A stretch of DNA of 64,000 nt from an uncultured Caldilineales bacterium (GCA_937907455.1 CALESQ010000079.1:52576-116575); one strand, 5' to 3'; shown: positions 16,221-25,679, numbered from the stretch's first letter. Numbers and translations: made by a program. The notes: generated from the sequence alone by a model not told the origin.

Positions 16221-17933
16221 CTACGCGGATACAAACAGCTCCACCAGCTCAAAGCGATCCACATCCACCAGGCCTTGATCGGTGAGCTTGAGATGCGGAA
16301 TCACCTCCAACGCCATAAAGCTCATGGCCATGAAGGGATCGTGCAGGGTGGAGCCAAGCTGATGAGCTGCGGCCAGCACGGCATCAAAGTCGTGGCGAAT
16401 CTGCTCGATAGGCTGCTGAGACATTAAACCGGCAATAGGCAAGGCCAACTGCGCCAGCACGGCCTGGCCGTGGGCCACGGCCAGGCCGCCACCCATTGCG
16501 GCTACGGCGCGAGCCGCGGTAATCATGCTGGCATCATCAGCACCCACCACCACCAGGTTGTGATGATCGTGTGCCACCGAAGAGGCCAACGCGCCGCGAC
16601 GCAGGCCAATGTTCTGAATAAAGCCTTTACCCACGTTGCCACCGGCGTGATGACGTTCAATCACCGCCATTTTCAGCAGGTCGCGTTCGGGGTCGGCTAC
16701 GGCCAAGCCGTTGTGTACGGTGGGCGGCAGCAACCGATGTTCCGTGACCAGTTGGTTTTCAATAGCGCCGATAACCCGCATGACACTGCCCGCTGCCGGA
16801 ATCGCCAAATCTACCTGGTTCCAATCAATGCGCATAGAAGCAGGCAACGCCGCTGCCGTCAACTCAGGCAGAGAGGCCAGCATGACGCCGTCACGCGCAA
16901 CCAGCTCGCCCCCGGCAAACACCAGGTGCGGGCGCGGCTCCTCCAATTGGTGGAAGACGATCAGATCGGCGCGGCGACCTGGGGCGATAGCCCCGCGGTC
17001 GTGCAGGCCAAACCACTCAGCGGTGTTGAGCGTAGCCATTTGAATGGCTGTCACCGGCGCTATGCCGCGGGCAATGGCAGTGCGCACCATGGCGTCAATG
17101 CCGCCCTCGTCCAGCAGGTCGGCGGGTTGGCGGTCATCGGTGCAGAAGCAGCAGCGGCGGCTGTTGGCGGGGGTTATCAGCGGCAGCAGGGTTTCCAGGT
17201 TGTGGGCGTTGGTAGCTTCACGGATAAGGATGTAAAGGCCGCGGGCCAGCTTTTCGGCGGCTTCGTCCACGGTGGTGCATTCATGATCGGAGCCGATGCC
17301 CGCGGCGACATAGGCATTGAGAGCCTGACCGCTGAGGCCGGGGGCGTGACCATCACGCGGGCGACCGGCGAAGCCTTGCAGCTTAGCTAACACCGCGGGC
17401 GCGGCGTAAACCACGCCGGGGTAGTTCATCATCTCAGCCAGGCCCAAGACTGCGGGGTCATCCAGCAGGGTCAGCAGATCTTCGGCTTCCAGCACGGCGC
17501 CGGCAGTGCCCATAGGCGTGGCGGGCACGCATGAAGGCACATTCACCCAGATGCTCAGCGGTGTGTGGCGCGCGGCGTGCAGCATGTAGCGAATCCCCGC
17601 CACGCCGTGGACATTGGCAATTTCGTGCGGATCGGTGATGACGGTGGTGGTACCGCGCGGCAGCACTGCGCGCGAGAACTGGGGCGGGGTAGCCATCGAG
17701 CTTTCGATGTGTACGTGGGCATCTATCAAGCCGGGGGCTACAAAAGCGCCCGCCAGATCTATCTGCTGCTGGCCGTGGTAGCCCGCGCCCACACCGGCAA
17801 CATAGCCACCAGCCAGAGCGATATCGGTATAGGCGATTTCGCCGGAAAAAACGTTGATCAGTCGGGCATTGCGCAACACCAGATCGGCCGGTCGGCGCCC
17901 CGCCGCAATGTCAATCAGTTCAGATAACTGCAT
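16221..17933 (-). CDS. ade: Adenine deaminase
   Basis: A 570-residue amidohydrolase that converts adenine to hypoxanthine in purine salvage. Signature segments in order: APGLIDAHVHIESSM (HxH metal site), TTTVITDPHEIANVHG, AGIGSDHECTT, CCFCTDDRQPADLL, and the C-terminal HDHHNLVVVGADDASM with MGGGLAVAHG. All are characteristic of Ade (distinct from adenosine deaminase). GGAGGT precedes the ATG with 7-base spacing. The nucleoside/purine importer operon starts about 340 bases away in the opposite direction, which supports a joint role in purine scavenging. Confidence 0.95.
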   Translation of the reverse strand: MQLSELIDIAAGRRPADLVLRNARLINVFSGEIAYTDIALAGGYVAGVGAGYHGQQQIDLAGAFVAPGLIDAHVHIESSMATPPQFSRAVLPRGTTTVITDPHEIANVHGVAGIRYMLHAARHTPLSIWVNVPSCVPATPMGTAGAVLEAEDLLTLLDDPAVLGLAEMMNYPGVVYAAPAVLAKLQGFAGRPRDGHAPGLSGQALNAYVAAGIGSDHECTTVDEAAEKLARGLYILIREATNAHNLETLLPLITPANSRRCCFCTDDRQPADLLDEGGIDAMVRTAIARGIAPVTAIQMATLNTAEWFGLHDRGAIAPGRRADLIVFHQLEEPRPHLVFAGGELVARDGVMLASLPELTAAALPASMRIDWNQVDLAIPAAGSVMRVIGAIENQLVTEHRLLPPTVHNGLAVADPERDLLKMAVIERHHAGGNVGKGFIQNIGLRRGALASSVAHDHHNLVVVGADDASMITAARAVAAMGGGLAVAHGQAVLAQLALPIAGLMSQQPIEQIRHDFDAVLAAAHQLGSTLHDPFMAMSFMALEVIPHLKLTDQGLVDVDRFELVELFVSA

Positions 17934-17987
17934 GAACAGACCTCCTCGTCAGTTCGCGGTGATAAAAATGCGGCAAAGCCGTACACC

Positions 17988-17996
17988 ATTGTACCA
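17988..17996 (-). promoter_or_regulatory. Extended -10 promoter of ade
   Basis: On the reverse strand TGGTACAAT (complement of 17988-17996). The -35 is weak. It leads to a leader of about 50 bases ending in GAGGAGGTC before the ade ATG. Confidence 0.55.
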
Positions 17997-18082
17997 CGCA
18001 AAAAGCAGGATGAAGAAACGGGATGGTGGGGCGAGAGGTTGACAGAGTGACTTTGAAAAGCCCTGGTACAGGTGCTTGCTTT

Positions 18083-18100
18083 ATATGACCGATGTCATGT
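18083..18100. promoter_or_regulatory. Operator-like imperfect palindrome at the importer promoter
   Basis: ATATGACCGATGTCATGT contains ATGAC-CGAT-GTCAT and lies around -40 of the predicted start. It matches 16 of 18 bases of the core of the perfect palindrome at 34322-34351, so both probably bind one regulator. Confidence 0.65.
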
Positions 18101-18116
18101 ACAATCGCATTGCTTG

Positions 18117-18125
18117 TGATATAAT
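18117..18125 (+). promoter_or_regulatory. Promoter of the nucleoside/BMP transporter operon
   Basis: TGATATAAT at 18117-18125 is an extended -10 without a clear -35, as expected for a promoter whose -35 zone is occupied by a regulator site (18083-18100). Confidence 0.65.
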
Positions 18126-18274
18126 AATCCAACGATTGGCAGGCATGGTGCAAACAAGGCTGGCTTAGCAGCCCCTTTTCCCCGGCTGCAAAGGCTTGCC
18201 CTCATGTCGCCAAACAAATTCCCCGTCCCTGGTTTTACCAGGAAAAGCTAGGTACATCTCTCAGGAGGAGACGT
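18126..18274 (+). other. Long structured leader of the BMP transporter operon
   Basis: A leader of about 140 bases with GGCTG-CAGCC pairing near 18160-18175 and a tight hairpin CCTGGT-TTT-ACCAGG at about 18229-18243, just before AGGAGGAG. I do not recognise a known riboswitch class; the purine riboswitch core is absent. Confidence 0.4.
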
Positions 18275-19537
18275 ATGCGACACACTTCCCGTTGGTTCGT
18301 TTTGCTTGCTTTGGTGATCATGGCATCTTTAGTAATCTCGGCCTGCGCACCGGCAGCCTCAACCCCCGCACCTGCGGCTGATACCGCAGCCGAGGCCCCA
18401 GCTGCCCCGGCCGAGTCCAGCGGTTCTCTGCAAATCCCCGATGTTCAAGAGGGCAAGTTCAATGTAGCCGCAGTGCTGATTGGACCCCATGATGATGGCG
18501 GCTGGAGCCAGGCGCACTACGATGGTCTGGTCTACGTCGGTCAGAATGTTCCCAACGCCCACGTTGCCTATGTAGAAAACGTACCCGAAGGCGCCGAGGC
18601 CGAGCAAGTGATCCGCTCGCTGGCCCGCAAAGGCTTCAACCTGATCTTGACCACGTCCTTTGGCTACATGGATGCCACCGGCGCAGTTGCGGAAGAATTC
18701 CCCAACCAGACGTTTATCCATGTCAGTGGCTACAAGACGAACGGCAAGAATTTCGGCAACCTGTTCGGCGCGATGGAAAACATGAAATACCTGGCCGGCA
18801 TAATAGCAGGTTCCCGCGCCAAGATGGACGGCAACCCCAAGACTGGCTACATCGCCACCTTCCCCATCCCCGAAGAGCTGCGCCTGGGCAACGCCTTTGC
18901 CCTGGGTATGCGCAAGACCTGCCCTGATTGCACCATGGATGTGCGCTGGATCAACACTTGGCACGATCCGGTGCAGGAAAAGGCAGCGGCTGAATCGCTG
19001 TTCGATGCAGGCGCGCAGGTAGTGTTCACCGGTGCAGATACTCCTGCTCCGGCAGACGTGGCCCAAGCCAAGGGTAAGTGGGGTATTACCTATGACTGGG
19101 TTGGCTCGTGCAAGGTTGAGCGCTGCCTCACTACCATCTATTGGGACTGGGGCAAGGTCTATGCCAAGATCGCTCAGGGCGTGATAGACAAGACCTATCA
19201 GCCTGGCTTTGACTACTTTGATGCCGACAGCGGTGCGCTGGGCCTGTATGGCTTGATGGAAGGCCAGCAGCTCACCACGGGCATGGCCGAATTGCCCGCC
19301 GAAGACCTGCAAATGGTGAAAGATACACTGGCCAAGATGCTGGCCGGTGAGTTCACCCGCTTTGATGTGTTCTCCGGTGAAATCAAGGACAACAAGGGCA
19401 ACGTCGTGGTTCCCGCTGGCGAAAAGATGGTGCAGGCTGACCTGGATCAATTCCCGCCCGGAGCCGAAAACCTTACTTGCCAGTACTGCATGTACTGGTG
19501 GGCCGAAGGCGTGATTGCCGAATTGCCGAAGCCGTAA
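18275..19537 (+). CDS. BMP family ABC transporter substrate-binding lipoprotein
   Basis: A 420-residue lipoprotein. The signal ends in the lipobox VISAC and is followed by an Ala/Pro/Thr linker, then a BMP/Med-type periplasmic-binding fold (FNVAAVLIGPHDDGGWSQAHYDG, EQVIRSLARKGFNLILTTSFGYMD, TFIHVSGYKT, YLAGIIAGSRAK). BMP proteins such as PnrA and BmpA bind purine nucleosides. AGGAGGAG before the ATG is strong. It is the first gene of the importer operon, followed by a hairpin and then the ATPase and two permeases. The ligand is most likely a nucleoside, by family and by the neighbouring adenine deaminase. Confidence 0.9.
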   Translation: MRHTSRWFVLLALVIMASLVISACAPAASTPAPAADTAAEAPAAPAESSGSLQIPDVQEGKFNVAAVLIGPHDDGGWSQAHYDGLVYVGQNVPNAHVAYVENVPEGAEAEQVIRSLARKGFNLILTTSFGYMDATGAVAEEFPNQTFIHVSGYKTNGKNFGNLFGAMENMKYLAGIIAGSRAKMDGNPKTGYIATFPIPEELRLGNAFALGMRKTCPDCTMDVRWINTWHDPVQEKAAAESLFDAGAQVVFTGADTPAPADVAQAKGKWGITYDWVGSCKVERCLTTIYWDWGKVYAKIAQGVIDKTYQPGFDYFDADSGALGLYGLMEGQQLTTGMAELPAEDLQMVKDTLAKMLAGEFTRFDVFSGEIKDNKGNVVVPAGEKMVQADLDQFPPGAENLTCQYCMYWWAEGVIAELPKP

Positions 19538-19557
19538 AGTAAGAAGCAAGCAGACAA

Positions 19558-19595
19558 AAACAAGTAGACAAGGACTTATCCTTGTCTACTTGTTT
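19558..19595 (+). terminator. Intra-operon hairpin after the binding protein
   Basis: A perfect 17-bp stem AAACAAGTAGACAAGGA / TCCTTGTCTACTTGTTT with loop CTTA, and only a broken T-run after it. It probably attenuates transcription into the ATPase and permease genes so that the binding protein is made in excess. Confidence 0.75.
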
Positions 19596-19623
19596 ACTCG
19601 CCTCTTTTTCGTGAGGTTCCCCC

Positions 19624-21147
19624 ATGCCCGATTTTGTCAATGCTGTCGAGATGCGCAGGATTGTGAAGCGCTTTCCCGGCGTGCTGGCCAACGACCACGT
19701 TGATTTTGACCTGCGCCAGGGTGAAGTACACGCCTTGCTGGGCGAAAACGGGGCCGGTAAAAGCACGCTGATGAACGTGCTGGCCGGGCTGTATCGCCCC
19801 GAAGAAGGTGAAATTCTGGTGGAAGGCCGCCCGGTGCAACTCAACTCACCGCGCGACGCTATCGCCGCCGGATTGGGGATGGTGCATCAACATTTCATGC
19901 TGGTGCCTTCACAAACCGTCACCGAAAACATTGTGTTGGGGCTGAATACGCCGCGTTTCCGCCTGAATCTGCCAGAACTGGACAAGCAAATTCTGGCATT
20001 GCAGGACAAATACGGCCTGCGTGTAGACCCCAAAGCCAAAATCTGGCAGCTTTCCGTGGGCGAGCAGCAGCGCGTCGAAATTTTAAAGATGCTCTACCGT
20101 GGTGCGCGTATTTTGATCATGGATGAGCCAACCGCGGTGCTGACCCCACAGGAAATCGAAGAGTTGATCAACACCCTGCGTTCGATGGTAGCCACCGGTC
20201 ATTCTATTGTCTTCATCAGCCACAAGCTGGATGAGGTGCTGACTATTGCCAACCGCGTGACAGTGATGCGCCAGGGCAAGGTCACTGCGGCCGGTCGCAG
20301 CACGCAGGGGGTAAGCAAGCGCGATCTGGCGCAGTTGATGGTAGGGCGGGAAGTGGTGTTTACCCTGCAAAAGCCTGCGGCGCAGCCAGGGCCGGTGGTG
20401 CTTGATGTACAGAGCGTGAATGCGCTCAGCGACCGCGGCGTGCCTGCCCTGCGCAACCTTTCGTTGCAGATACGGGCTGGCGAGATTGTCGGCATGGCGG
20501 GTGTGGCAGGTAACGGCCAAAGCGAGCTGGCCCAGGTGATCACCGGCTTGCGCCGATGCAGCAGCGGCAAAGTAATCATCAACGGCAAGGACGTAATCAA
20601 CTGCACACCGGATGTAGCAATAAAACAACAAGTCTCACACGTACCGGAAGATCGTCACCGCGTGGGCAGCGCCCCCGGCCTCAGCCTGGCCGACAACCTG
20701 ATCATGAAAAGCTATCGCACAGCGCCCATCAGCATCAACGGCCTGTTGAACGCCACCGTGATCCGCAGCCAGGCAGAAACTCTCAAAAAGGCCTATGATA
20801 TTGCTGCGCCTTCGGTGAAGGTAGAAGCACGCCTGCTATCAGGCGGCAACCTGCAAAAAGCCATCCTCGCCCGCGAAATGTCGGCCAATCCCAACTTGAT
20901 TGTAGCCGTCCAGCCCACACGTGGCCTGGACGTGGGCGCTATCGAGGCAGTACAGCGGGTTTTGCTGCAAGAGCGCGCCAAAGGCACCGCTATCCTCCTG
21001 ATTTCGGAAGAGTTGGAGGAACTGCTGGCGCTTTCCGACCGCATCTGCGGCATCTACGAAGGACAAATCATGGGCACACTCAGCGCCGAGGAAGCCACTG
21101 TAACCGAAATTGGCCTGATGATGGCCGGCACACGGAGGGACGCATGA
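19624..21147 (+). CDS. Nucleoside-type ABC transporter ATP-binding protein with two ABC domains
   Basis: A 507-residue fused ATPase. The first domain has Walker A GENGAGKST (40-48), signature LSVGEQQRVEIL and Walker B ILIMDEPTA. The second has the degenerate Walker A GVAGNGQSE, signature LLSGGNLQKAILARE and VAVQPTRGLDVGA. This layout is that of simple-sugar/nucleoside importers (NupO/YufO, RbsA-like). GAGG precedes the ATG. Its stop overlaps the next ATG by four bases. It energises uptake of the ligand delivered by the BMP lipoprotein. Confidence 0.93.
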   Translation: MPDFVNAVEMRRIVKRFPGVLANDHVDFDLRQGEVHALLGENGAGKSTLMNVLAGLYRPEEGEILVEGRPVQLNSPRDAIAAGLGMVHQHFMLVPSQTVTENIVLGLNTPRFRLNLPELDKQILALQDKYGLRVDPKAKIWQLSVGEQQRVEILKMLYRGARILIMDEPTAVLTPQEIEELINTLRSMVATGHSIVFISHKLDEVLTIANRVTVMRQGKVTAAGRSTQGVSKRDLAQLMVGREVVFTLQKPAAQPGPVVLDVQSVNALSDRGVPALRNLSLQIRAGEIVGMAGVAGNGQSELAQVITGLRRCSSGKVIINGKDVINCTPDVAIKQQVSHVPEDRHRVGSAPGLSLADNLIMKSYRTAPISINGLLNATVIRSQAETLKKAYDIAAPSVKVEARLLSGGNLQKAILAREMSANPNLIVAVQPTRGLDVGAIEAVQRVLLQERAKGTAILLISEELEELLALSDRICGIYEGQIMGTLSAEEATVTEIGLMMAGTRRDA

Positions 21148-22259
21148 CCACAGCCAGCAAAACCACGCGTCGTTTCCTGATTCCGTGGACCCTGCGCATC
21201 GAACCGCGTGTTGATGCACCGCGCTGGTTTTCCGGTGCGGTGTCACTGGGCGCTTTGATCGTCGCCTTTATCATCGGCGGCATCATCATCAAGCTGGCCG
21301 GCGGTGAGCCGATACGGGCTTACGGCCACATTCTGAAAGCCGCGTTCGGCAATATCGGTGTGATCAACGACACGCTGGTGAAAGCCACGCCGTTGATTCT
21401 GGTAGGGCTGGCCTGTGCCCTGGCATTTCGCATGAAGCTGTGGAATATCGGTGCCGAAGGACAGTTCTTTTTAGGTGCATGGGGAGCCAGCGCCATTGTA
21501 CTCGCCCCCATTCTGCCCCGCGACACACCGCCGCTGATCATGCTCACGGTGATGGCGCTGGCTGGTTTTCTTTTTGGCGCGCTGTGGGGCTTTATTCCCG
21601 GCTATCTGAAGGCGCGCTTCAACGTCAACGAAATCATCACCACCCTGATGCTGAACTACATCGCCACCTCGTGGGTGCTGTTCTGGGTGTTCGGTGCATG
21701 GAGCGAGGGCGGCTTTCAGATGTCGCACGTATTCCCCAAAAGCGCCTGGTTGCCGCGGCTGACCGATTATGCCCGTCAGTTTCCGCAGTTATCAGGGCTG
21801 ACCCTGCACGGTGGCTTTATCCTGAGCCTGGCCGCCGCTGTAGTGATCTGGGTAATCCTGAAACGCAGCCGCTGGGGTTACGAAATCCGTCTGATCGGCG
21901 ATAACCCGCGCGCGGCAGAATATGCCGGCATCCCCATTGTGCGCAACACAGTGTTGGTGATGATGCTGTCGGGCGGGCTGGCGGGGCTGGCCGGTATGTC
22001 AGAGGTAACCGGTGTAGTGCACCGCCTGCAAGGGGCCATTTCACCGGGCTACGGCTTCACCGGCATTATCATTGCCTGGCTGGCAAACCTCAACCCCATA
22101 GCCGTGGTACCGGTTTCGGTGCTGTTCGGCGGCTTGATCCAGGCCGGGCGCGAGATACAGCCCTCCGGCGTGCCGCGCATGTTGCAGGGCATCATTCTCT
22201 TCTGCGTGATCGCCAGCAGCATTTTGCTGCGCTATCGCGTGCGCATCGTGCGCCGCTGA
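21144..22259 (+). CDS. ABC transporter permease (nucleoside/simple-sugar, NupP-like)
   Basis: A 371-residue integral membrane protein with about nine hydrophobic helices. It has the BPD_transp_2 family patterns LWNIGAEGQFFLGAWGA, FNVNEIITTLMLNYIA and RLIGDNPRAAEYAGI. The last resembles the cytoplasmic coupling loop touching the ATPase. Its translation is coupled to the ATPase (ATGA overlap). It pairs with the next permease to form the heterodimeric channel. Confidence 0.92.
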   Translation: MTTASKTTRRFLIPWTLRIEPRVDAPRWFSGAVSLGALIVAFIIGGIIIKLAGGEPIRAYGHILKAAFGNIGVINDTLVKATPLILVGLACALAFRMKLWNIGAEGQFFLGAWGASAIVLAPILPRDTPPLIMLTVMALAGFLFGALWGFIPGYLKARFNVNEIITTLMLNYIATSWVLFWVFGAWSEGGFQMSHVFPKSAWLPRLTDYARQFPQLSGLTLHGGFILSLAAAVVIWVILKRSRWGYEIRLIGDNPRAAEYAGIPIVRNTVLVMMLSGGLAGLAGMSEVTGVVHRLQGAISPGYGFTGIIIAWLANLNPIAVVPVSVLFGGLIQAGREIQPSGVPRMLQGIILFCVIASSILLRYRVRIVRR

Positions 22260-22285
22260 TCAGCTTTCCACGAAACGAGGTTCCC

Positions 22286-23257
22286 GTGCTTGACTGGACA
22301 TTAATTCTGCACGCTGGCGTTGCCACCGGAACAATCTTGCTGTTTGCAGCCATCGGCGAGATTTTTGCAGAGCGCGCCGGAGTGCTCAACCTGGGCGTAG
22401 AAGGCATGATGCTGATCGGTGCTATGATGGCCTTCAAGGTGGCCGTGGCTACGGGCAACCCGTGGTTGGGCGTAGTCACAGCCATGCTTGCTGCCGGGGT
22501 TCTCAGCCTGTTGCACGCCATTGTCACCATTCACCTGCAAGCCGATCAGGTGGTCAGCGGGCTGGCTACCAACTTCGTAGGCATTGGGCTGAGCATGGTA
22601 TTAGGCGAAGGCCTGAGCAAGGCAGGTGCGGGAGCATTGCTGCCTTCGGCCAGCATTCCCGGTCTTGCGGCAATTCCCTTCCTTGGCCCCGTTCTGTTTG
22701 CCGATCACAACATATTGGTGTATCTGGGTTATCTGCTGGTGCCCGTGGCGTGGTACTACATCAACTTCACCCGGCCCGGTCTGCATCTGCGGGCTGTGGG
22801 CGAATATCCGGCGGCGGCAGATGCGTTGGGCATCAATGTGTACCGGCTGCGCTACCTGTATGTGCTGACAGGCGGGCTGCTGGCCGGACTGGGCGGAGCC
22901 ACCATCAGCCTGGCGGTTTCTCCCGGCTGGTTCAGTGAGTTGACCACCGGCGGCCTGGGCTGGGTAGCGGTAGGATTGGTGATTTTTGCTCAGTGGAACC
23001 CCTGGCGCGCGGCAGCAGGCGCGTATATGTTCGGCGCATTGCGTCGCCTGATCCTTGATCTGCAAGGCCCGCAACTGTTGCTGGGCTTTGCCAATCCCTT
23101 CTTCTACATGCCCCGCCTGGGCTTTTTCCTGCAAATGCTGCCGTGGGCTGTAATCATCCTTATTTTGGTGATCGGCTCGCGCGAGGCAATGCGCCAGCGC
23201 CTGGGAGCGCCCGCTGCGCTGGGCGTACCCTACATCCGCGGCGAACGCGGCAAATAG
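22286..23257 (+). CDS. ABC transporter permease (nucleoside/simple-sugar, NupQ-like)
   Basis: A 323-residue permease of the same BPD_transp_2 family but shorter. Motifs are FAAIGEIFAERAGVLNLGVEGMMLIGA near the N-terminus, DQVVSGLATNFVGIGLS, and the coupling-loop segment RAVGEYPAAADALGINVYRLRY. Start ATG/GTG at 22286 lies 26 bases after the partner stop with GAGG upstream. It is the last gene of the importer operon and converges with the lipid kinase. Confidence 0.92.
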   Translation: MLDWTLILHAGVATGTILLFAAIGEIFAERAGVLNLGVEGMMLIGAMMAFKVAVATGNPWLGVVTAMLAAGVLSLLHAIVTIHLQADQVVSGLATNFVGIGLSMVLGEGLSKAGAGALLPSASIPGLAAIPFLGPVLFADHNILVYLGYLLVPVAWYYINFTRPGLHLRAVGEYPAAADALGINVYRLRYLYVLTGGLLAGLGGATISLAVSPGWFSELTTGGLGWVAVGLVIFAQWNPWRAAAGAYMFGALRRLILDLQGPQLLLGFANPFFYMPRLGFFLQMLPWAVIILILVIGSREAMRQRLGAPAALGVPYIRGERGK

Positions 23258-23301
23258 CGCGGCAGCCGCCGCGCCTCTATTCAAACCGAATCTCCTCTGG
23301 C

Positions 23302-24195
23302 TTACCCCATCACCTCCAGGCAGCCGGGTTCCAGGGTAATTTCCACGCGATGCACATCGTTCCAGAGGATTTCGCCATCGGCATGCACGGGCAGGGGATC
23401 GTTTGATTCGATAACGAGGTGGCTGAAGCGGGTCATGGCTACGGCACGCTCACCTTGATGCTTGCCGTTCATGGCTTTAGGCAGCAGGCGAAAGATCTCG
23501 CTGCGGGGGATGGCATCTACCACACACATATCTAGCAAGCCATCGTCATTACGCGCCTCAGGGGTAAGCAAAAAGCCACCACCGGCGCGAAAGTTATTGC
23601 CCACCGACAGCATCAGAATGCGCTTGGCAAGGAAATCCTGACCATCCTTTTGCACCGTGACCTGGGGAAAGGGATAGCTGGCCGTAGCACGCAAGGCAGC
23701 CACCAGATACAGCAACTGACCGCGCAGCAGGGTAATGCGATGTGCCTCGATGTTGACACGCGCCTCGAAGCCGATCCCCACGTTGTTGCCGAAATAACGT
23801 CCGTTGACGCAACCAATGTCTACACGCCGTCCCTGGCGCGCAGCCAGTCGGGCCACGGCGGCCTCGGCCTGGCGCGGGATACCCAGGGCGCTGGCAAAAT
23901 CGTTACCAGTGCCAATGGGGATCACGCCCAACGTGGCGATTGTACCGGCACTGCGAGCCCGCATCAGCCCGTTGATCACCTCGTTCACCGTGCCGTCACC
24001 GCCTGCGGCCACCACCAACGAAAAGCCGTTGAGTGCGGCACGCTCGGCCAGTTCAATGGCATGGCCGCGACTTTGCGAAATCACGGCTTCATAGCGAACC
24101 CCTGCATCCTGCAAGGCACTATGCACGGCCTGGGCACGCTGACTACCGCGACCACGACCGGAATTGGGGTTAAAAACAATCAGGCATTGAGACAC
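23302..24195 (-). CDS. Diacylglycerol/lipid kinase family protein
   Basis: A 297-residue soluble kinase of the DagK catalytic family. It has the N-terminal VFNPNSGRGRG phosphate-binding segment, the hallmark GGDGTVNEVINGL, the PIGTGNDFASALGIP loop, the VGIGFEARV region and a C-terminal DGLLDMCVVD beta domain. It transfers phosphate from ATP to diacylglycerol or a related lipid. GTG at 24195 is chosen because AGGAG lies 8-9 bases upstream; the longer open frame reaches into a dispersed repeat. The actual lipid is not determinable. Confidence 0.88.
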   Translation of the reverse strand: MSQCLIVFNPNSGRGRGSQRAQAVHSALQDAGVRYEAVISQSRGHAIELAERAALNGFSLVVAAGGDGTVNEVINGLMRARSAGTIATLGVIPIGTGNDFASALGIPRQAEAAVARLAARQGRRVDIGCVNGRYFGNNVGIGFEARVNIEAHRITLLRGQLLYLVAALRATASYPFPQVTVQKDGQDFLAKRILMLSVGNNFRAGGGFLLTPEARNDDGLLDMCVVDAIPRSEIFRLLPKAMNGKHQGERAVAMTRFSHLVIESNDPLPVHADGEILWNDVHRVEITLEPGCLEVMG

Positions 24196-24244
24196 AATGG
24201 GACTCCTATGAAGGGGGCAAAATCGCGAAAGCGTATCAAACCAG

Positions 24245-24292
24245 CTCCGGCCGGCCCCCTCCGGGATGGTTTCCAATCTCCAGACCGTGCCG
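24245..24292 (+). repeat. Copy of dispersed repeat family A
   Basis: CTCCGGCCGGCCCCCTCCGG continues ATGGTTTCCAATCTCCAGACCGTGCC. It sits between the lipid kinase start and the recF stop. Confidence 0.8.
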
Positions 24293-24353
24293 CATGAGAG
24301 GGGGTGCTTCGGTCGGGAGCTTCGGAACCAGCCGCAGAGCGAGGGAAACCACG

Positions 24354-25577
24354 CTACTCTGCTTTACTGATCCTTCCCTCACTGACCTGGAGGCAATGAG
24401 CACGAGACCGAAACTCTGGGCTGAAATCTTCCCAATCGGTGGTAGTGACCAGGGCCTGCTCTACACCTTGCAATGCCTCCAGCAACAAAGAGCGCCGGCT
24501 GCCATCCAGTTCTGACATCACGTCATCCAGCAGCAACAGCGGCGGTGCGCCGAGAGCGCGCCGCATCAAGGCTACTTCGGCCAGCTTCACCGCCAGCGCA
24601 GCGGTACGCTGTTGTCCGCGGCTGCCATAGGTGCGCAGGTCGCGGCCCTGAGTGCTGAACTGCACGTCGTCACGGTGCGGCCCGGTGAGCGACATGCCCG
24701 CGGCGATCTCGCGCGCCCGCGTGCGCTGCAATGCAGCCAAAAACGTTTCGGCCATCGCCGCCTGCTCACCGGCCAGGTAAAGCGGTGATGGCTCGCGCAG
24801 AACCGCCTCATCACCAGCGAAAGGAACAATCTCGCCGTTGTCACGGCCATCCAGCGCAGGCATATAGCGCAAATGCAGGCGCTCGCGGCCATCGGTGAGT
24901 GCCTGTTGCCGCTCGTTGGCCTCAGCCTCCAGCTCCGCCAAAAAGGCGGAGCGACGCGCCATCAGCAAGCCGCCGTGCGTGGTCAATTGCTCGTCCCAAA
25001 AGCGCAGTTGGTCGTGCGGTCCGCCGCGCTCGCGCAGCGCCTTCAGCAGGGCATTGCGTTGATCCAGCACCTTGTTATAGGCACTCAGTGCGCGGCAATA
25101 GTCGGGCTGCATCTGGCAAAGAGCAATATCGAGATAGCGTCGGCGCACACCGGGGGAACCGGCAACCAACTCGATGTCCTGGGGCAAAAAGAGCACAGTA
25201 GGCATCAACCCCACCAGGTCCAGGGCACGTCGCGGCACGCCATTCACGCGCACTTCCTTGCGCAGTAACGGCGCACCCGCGGCCGTAAGACCGGTTTGCA
25301 GCAGCGTGATTTCGATCTTCTGCCTGCGTCCCTGACCTGCGGTTTCACCGGTGAGACGGGCAAAGGGCAGCGACTCTTCCCAGGCCAACCAGTGCAGCAG
25401 CTCACGCTCGGCGCCAGCCAGCAGCGAGCGCGAGGTAGATAAATAAGCCACCGCCTCGAGAAAACTGGTTTTGCCCTGCGCGTTCAAGCCCTGCAGCAAG
25501 GTGATACCCGCGGGCAGCGTCAACTCCAGGCGGCTGAAGTTACGAAAATTGGTAAAAGAAAGATGAGCAAGATGCAA
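24354..25577 (-). CDS. recF: DNA replication and repair protein RecF
   Basis: A protein of about 407 residues, the SMC-like ATPase that loads RecA at gaps together with RecO and RecR. The N-terminus reads HLSFTNFRNFSRLEL with Walker A GLNAQGKTS. The middle has VLFLPQDIELVAGSPGVRRRYLD, and the C-terminus has MSLTGPHRDD, the signature YGSRGQQRTAALA and Walker B LLLLDDVMSELD. TTG at 25577 is the probable start because it aligns with the normal RecF N-terminus and has AGGG upstream; an in-frame ATG at 25637 would add 20 residues. It is not next to dnaA/dnaN here. Confidence 0.92.
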   Translation of the reverse strand: MHLAHLSFTNFRNFSRLELTLPAGITLLQGLNAQGKTSFLEAVAYLSTSRSLLAGAERELLHWLAWEESLPFARLTGETAGQGRRQKIEITLLQTGLTAAGAPLLRKEVRVNGVPRRALDLVGLMPTVLFLPQDIELVAGSPGVRRRYLDIALCQMQPDYCRALSAYNKVLDQRNALLKALRERGGPHDQLRFWDEQLTTHGGLLMARRSAFLAELEAEANERQQALTDGRERLHLRYMPALDGRDNGEIVPFAGDEAVLREPSPLYLAGEQAAMAETFLAALQRTRAREIAAGMSLTGPHRDDVQFSTQGRDLRTYGSRGQQRTAALAVKLAEVALMRRALGAPPLLLLDDVMSELDGSRRSLLLEALQGVEQALVTTTDWEDFSPEFRSRAHCLQVSEGRISKAE

Positions 25578-25679
25578 AGAGGGGTCCCTGCTGGACAGTG
25601 CTGAGGAACAGCGCGCTGCCGGCCTGTTTGCGGCCACTACCTTGCAGCGGAGCTGTCTGAAACTTTACCCTGGCCTGCG

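Noticed and set aside
18126..18274. Purine riboswitch in the importer leader
   Set aside because: The conserved core and loop sequences of purine riboswitches are absent.
18359..19549. Minus-strand 396-codon frame opposite the BMP lipoprotein
   Set aside because: Antisense shadow; the lipoprotein has signal, lipobox, ribosome site and promoter.
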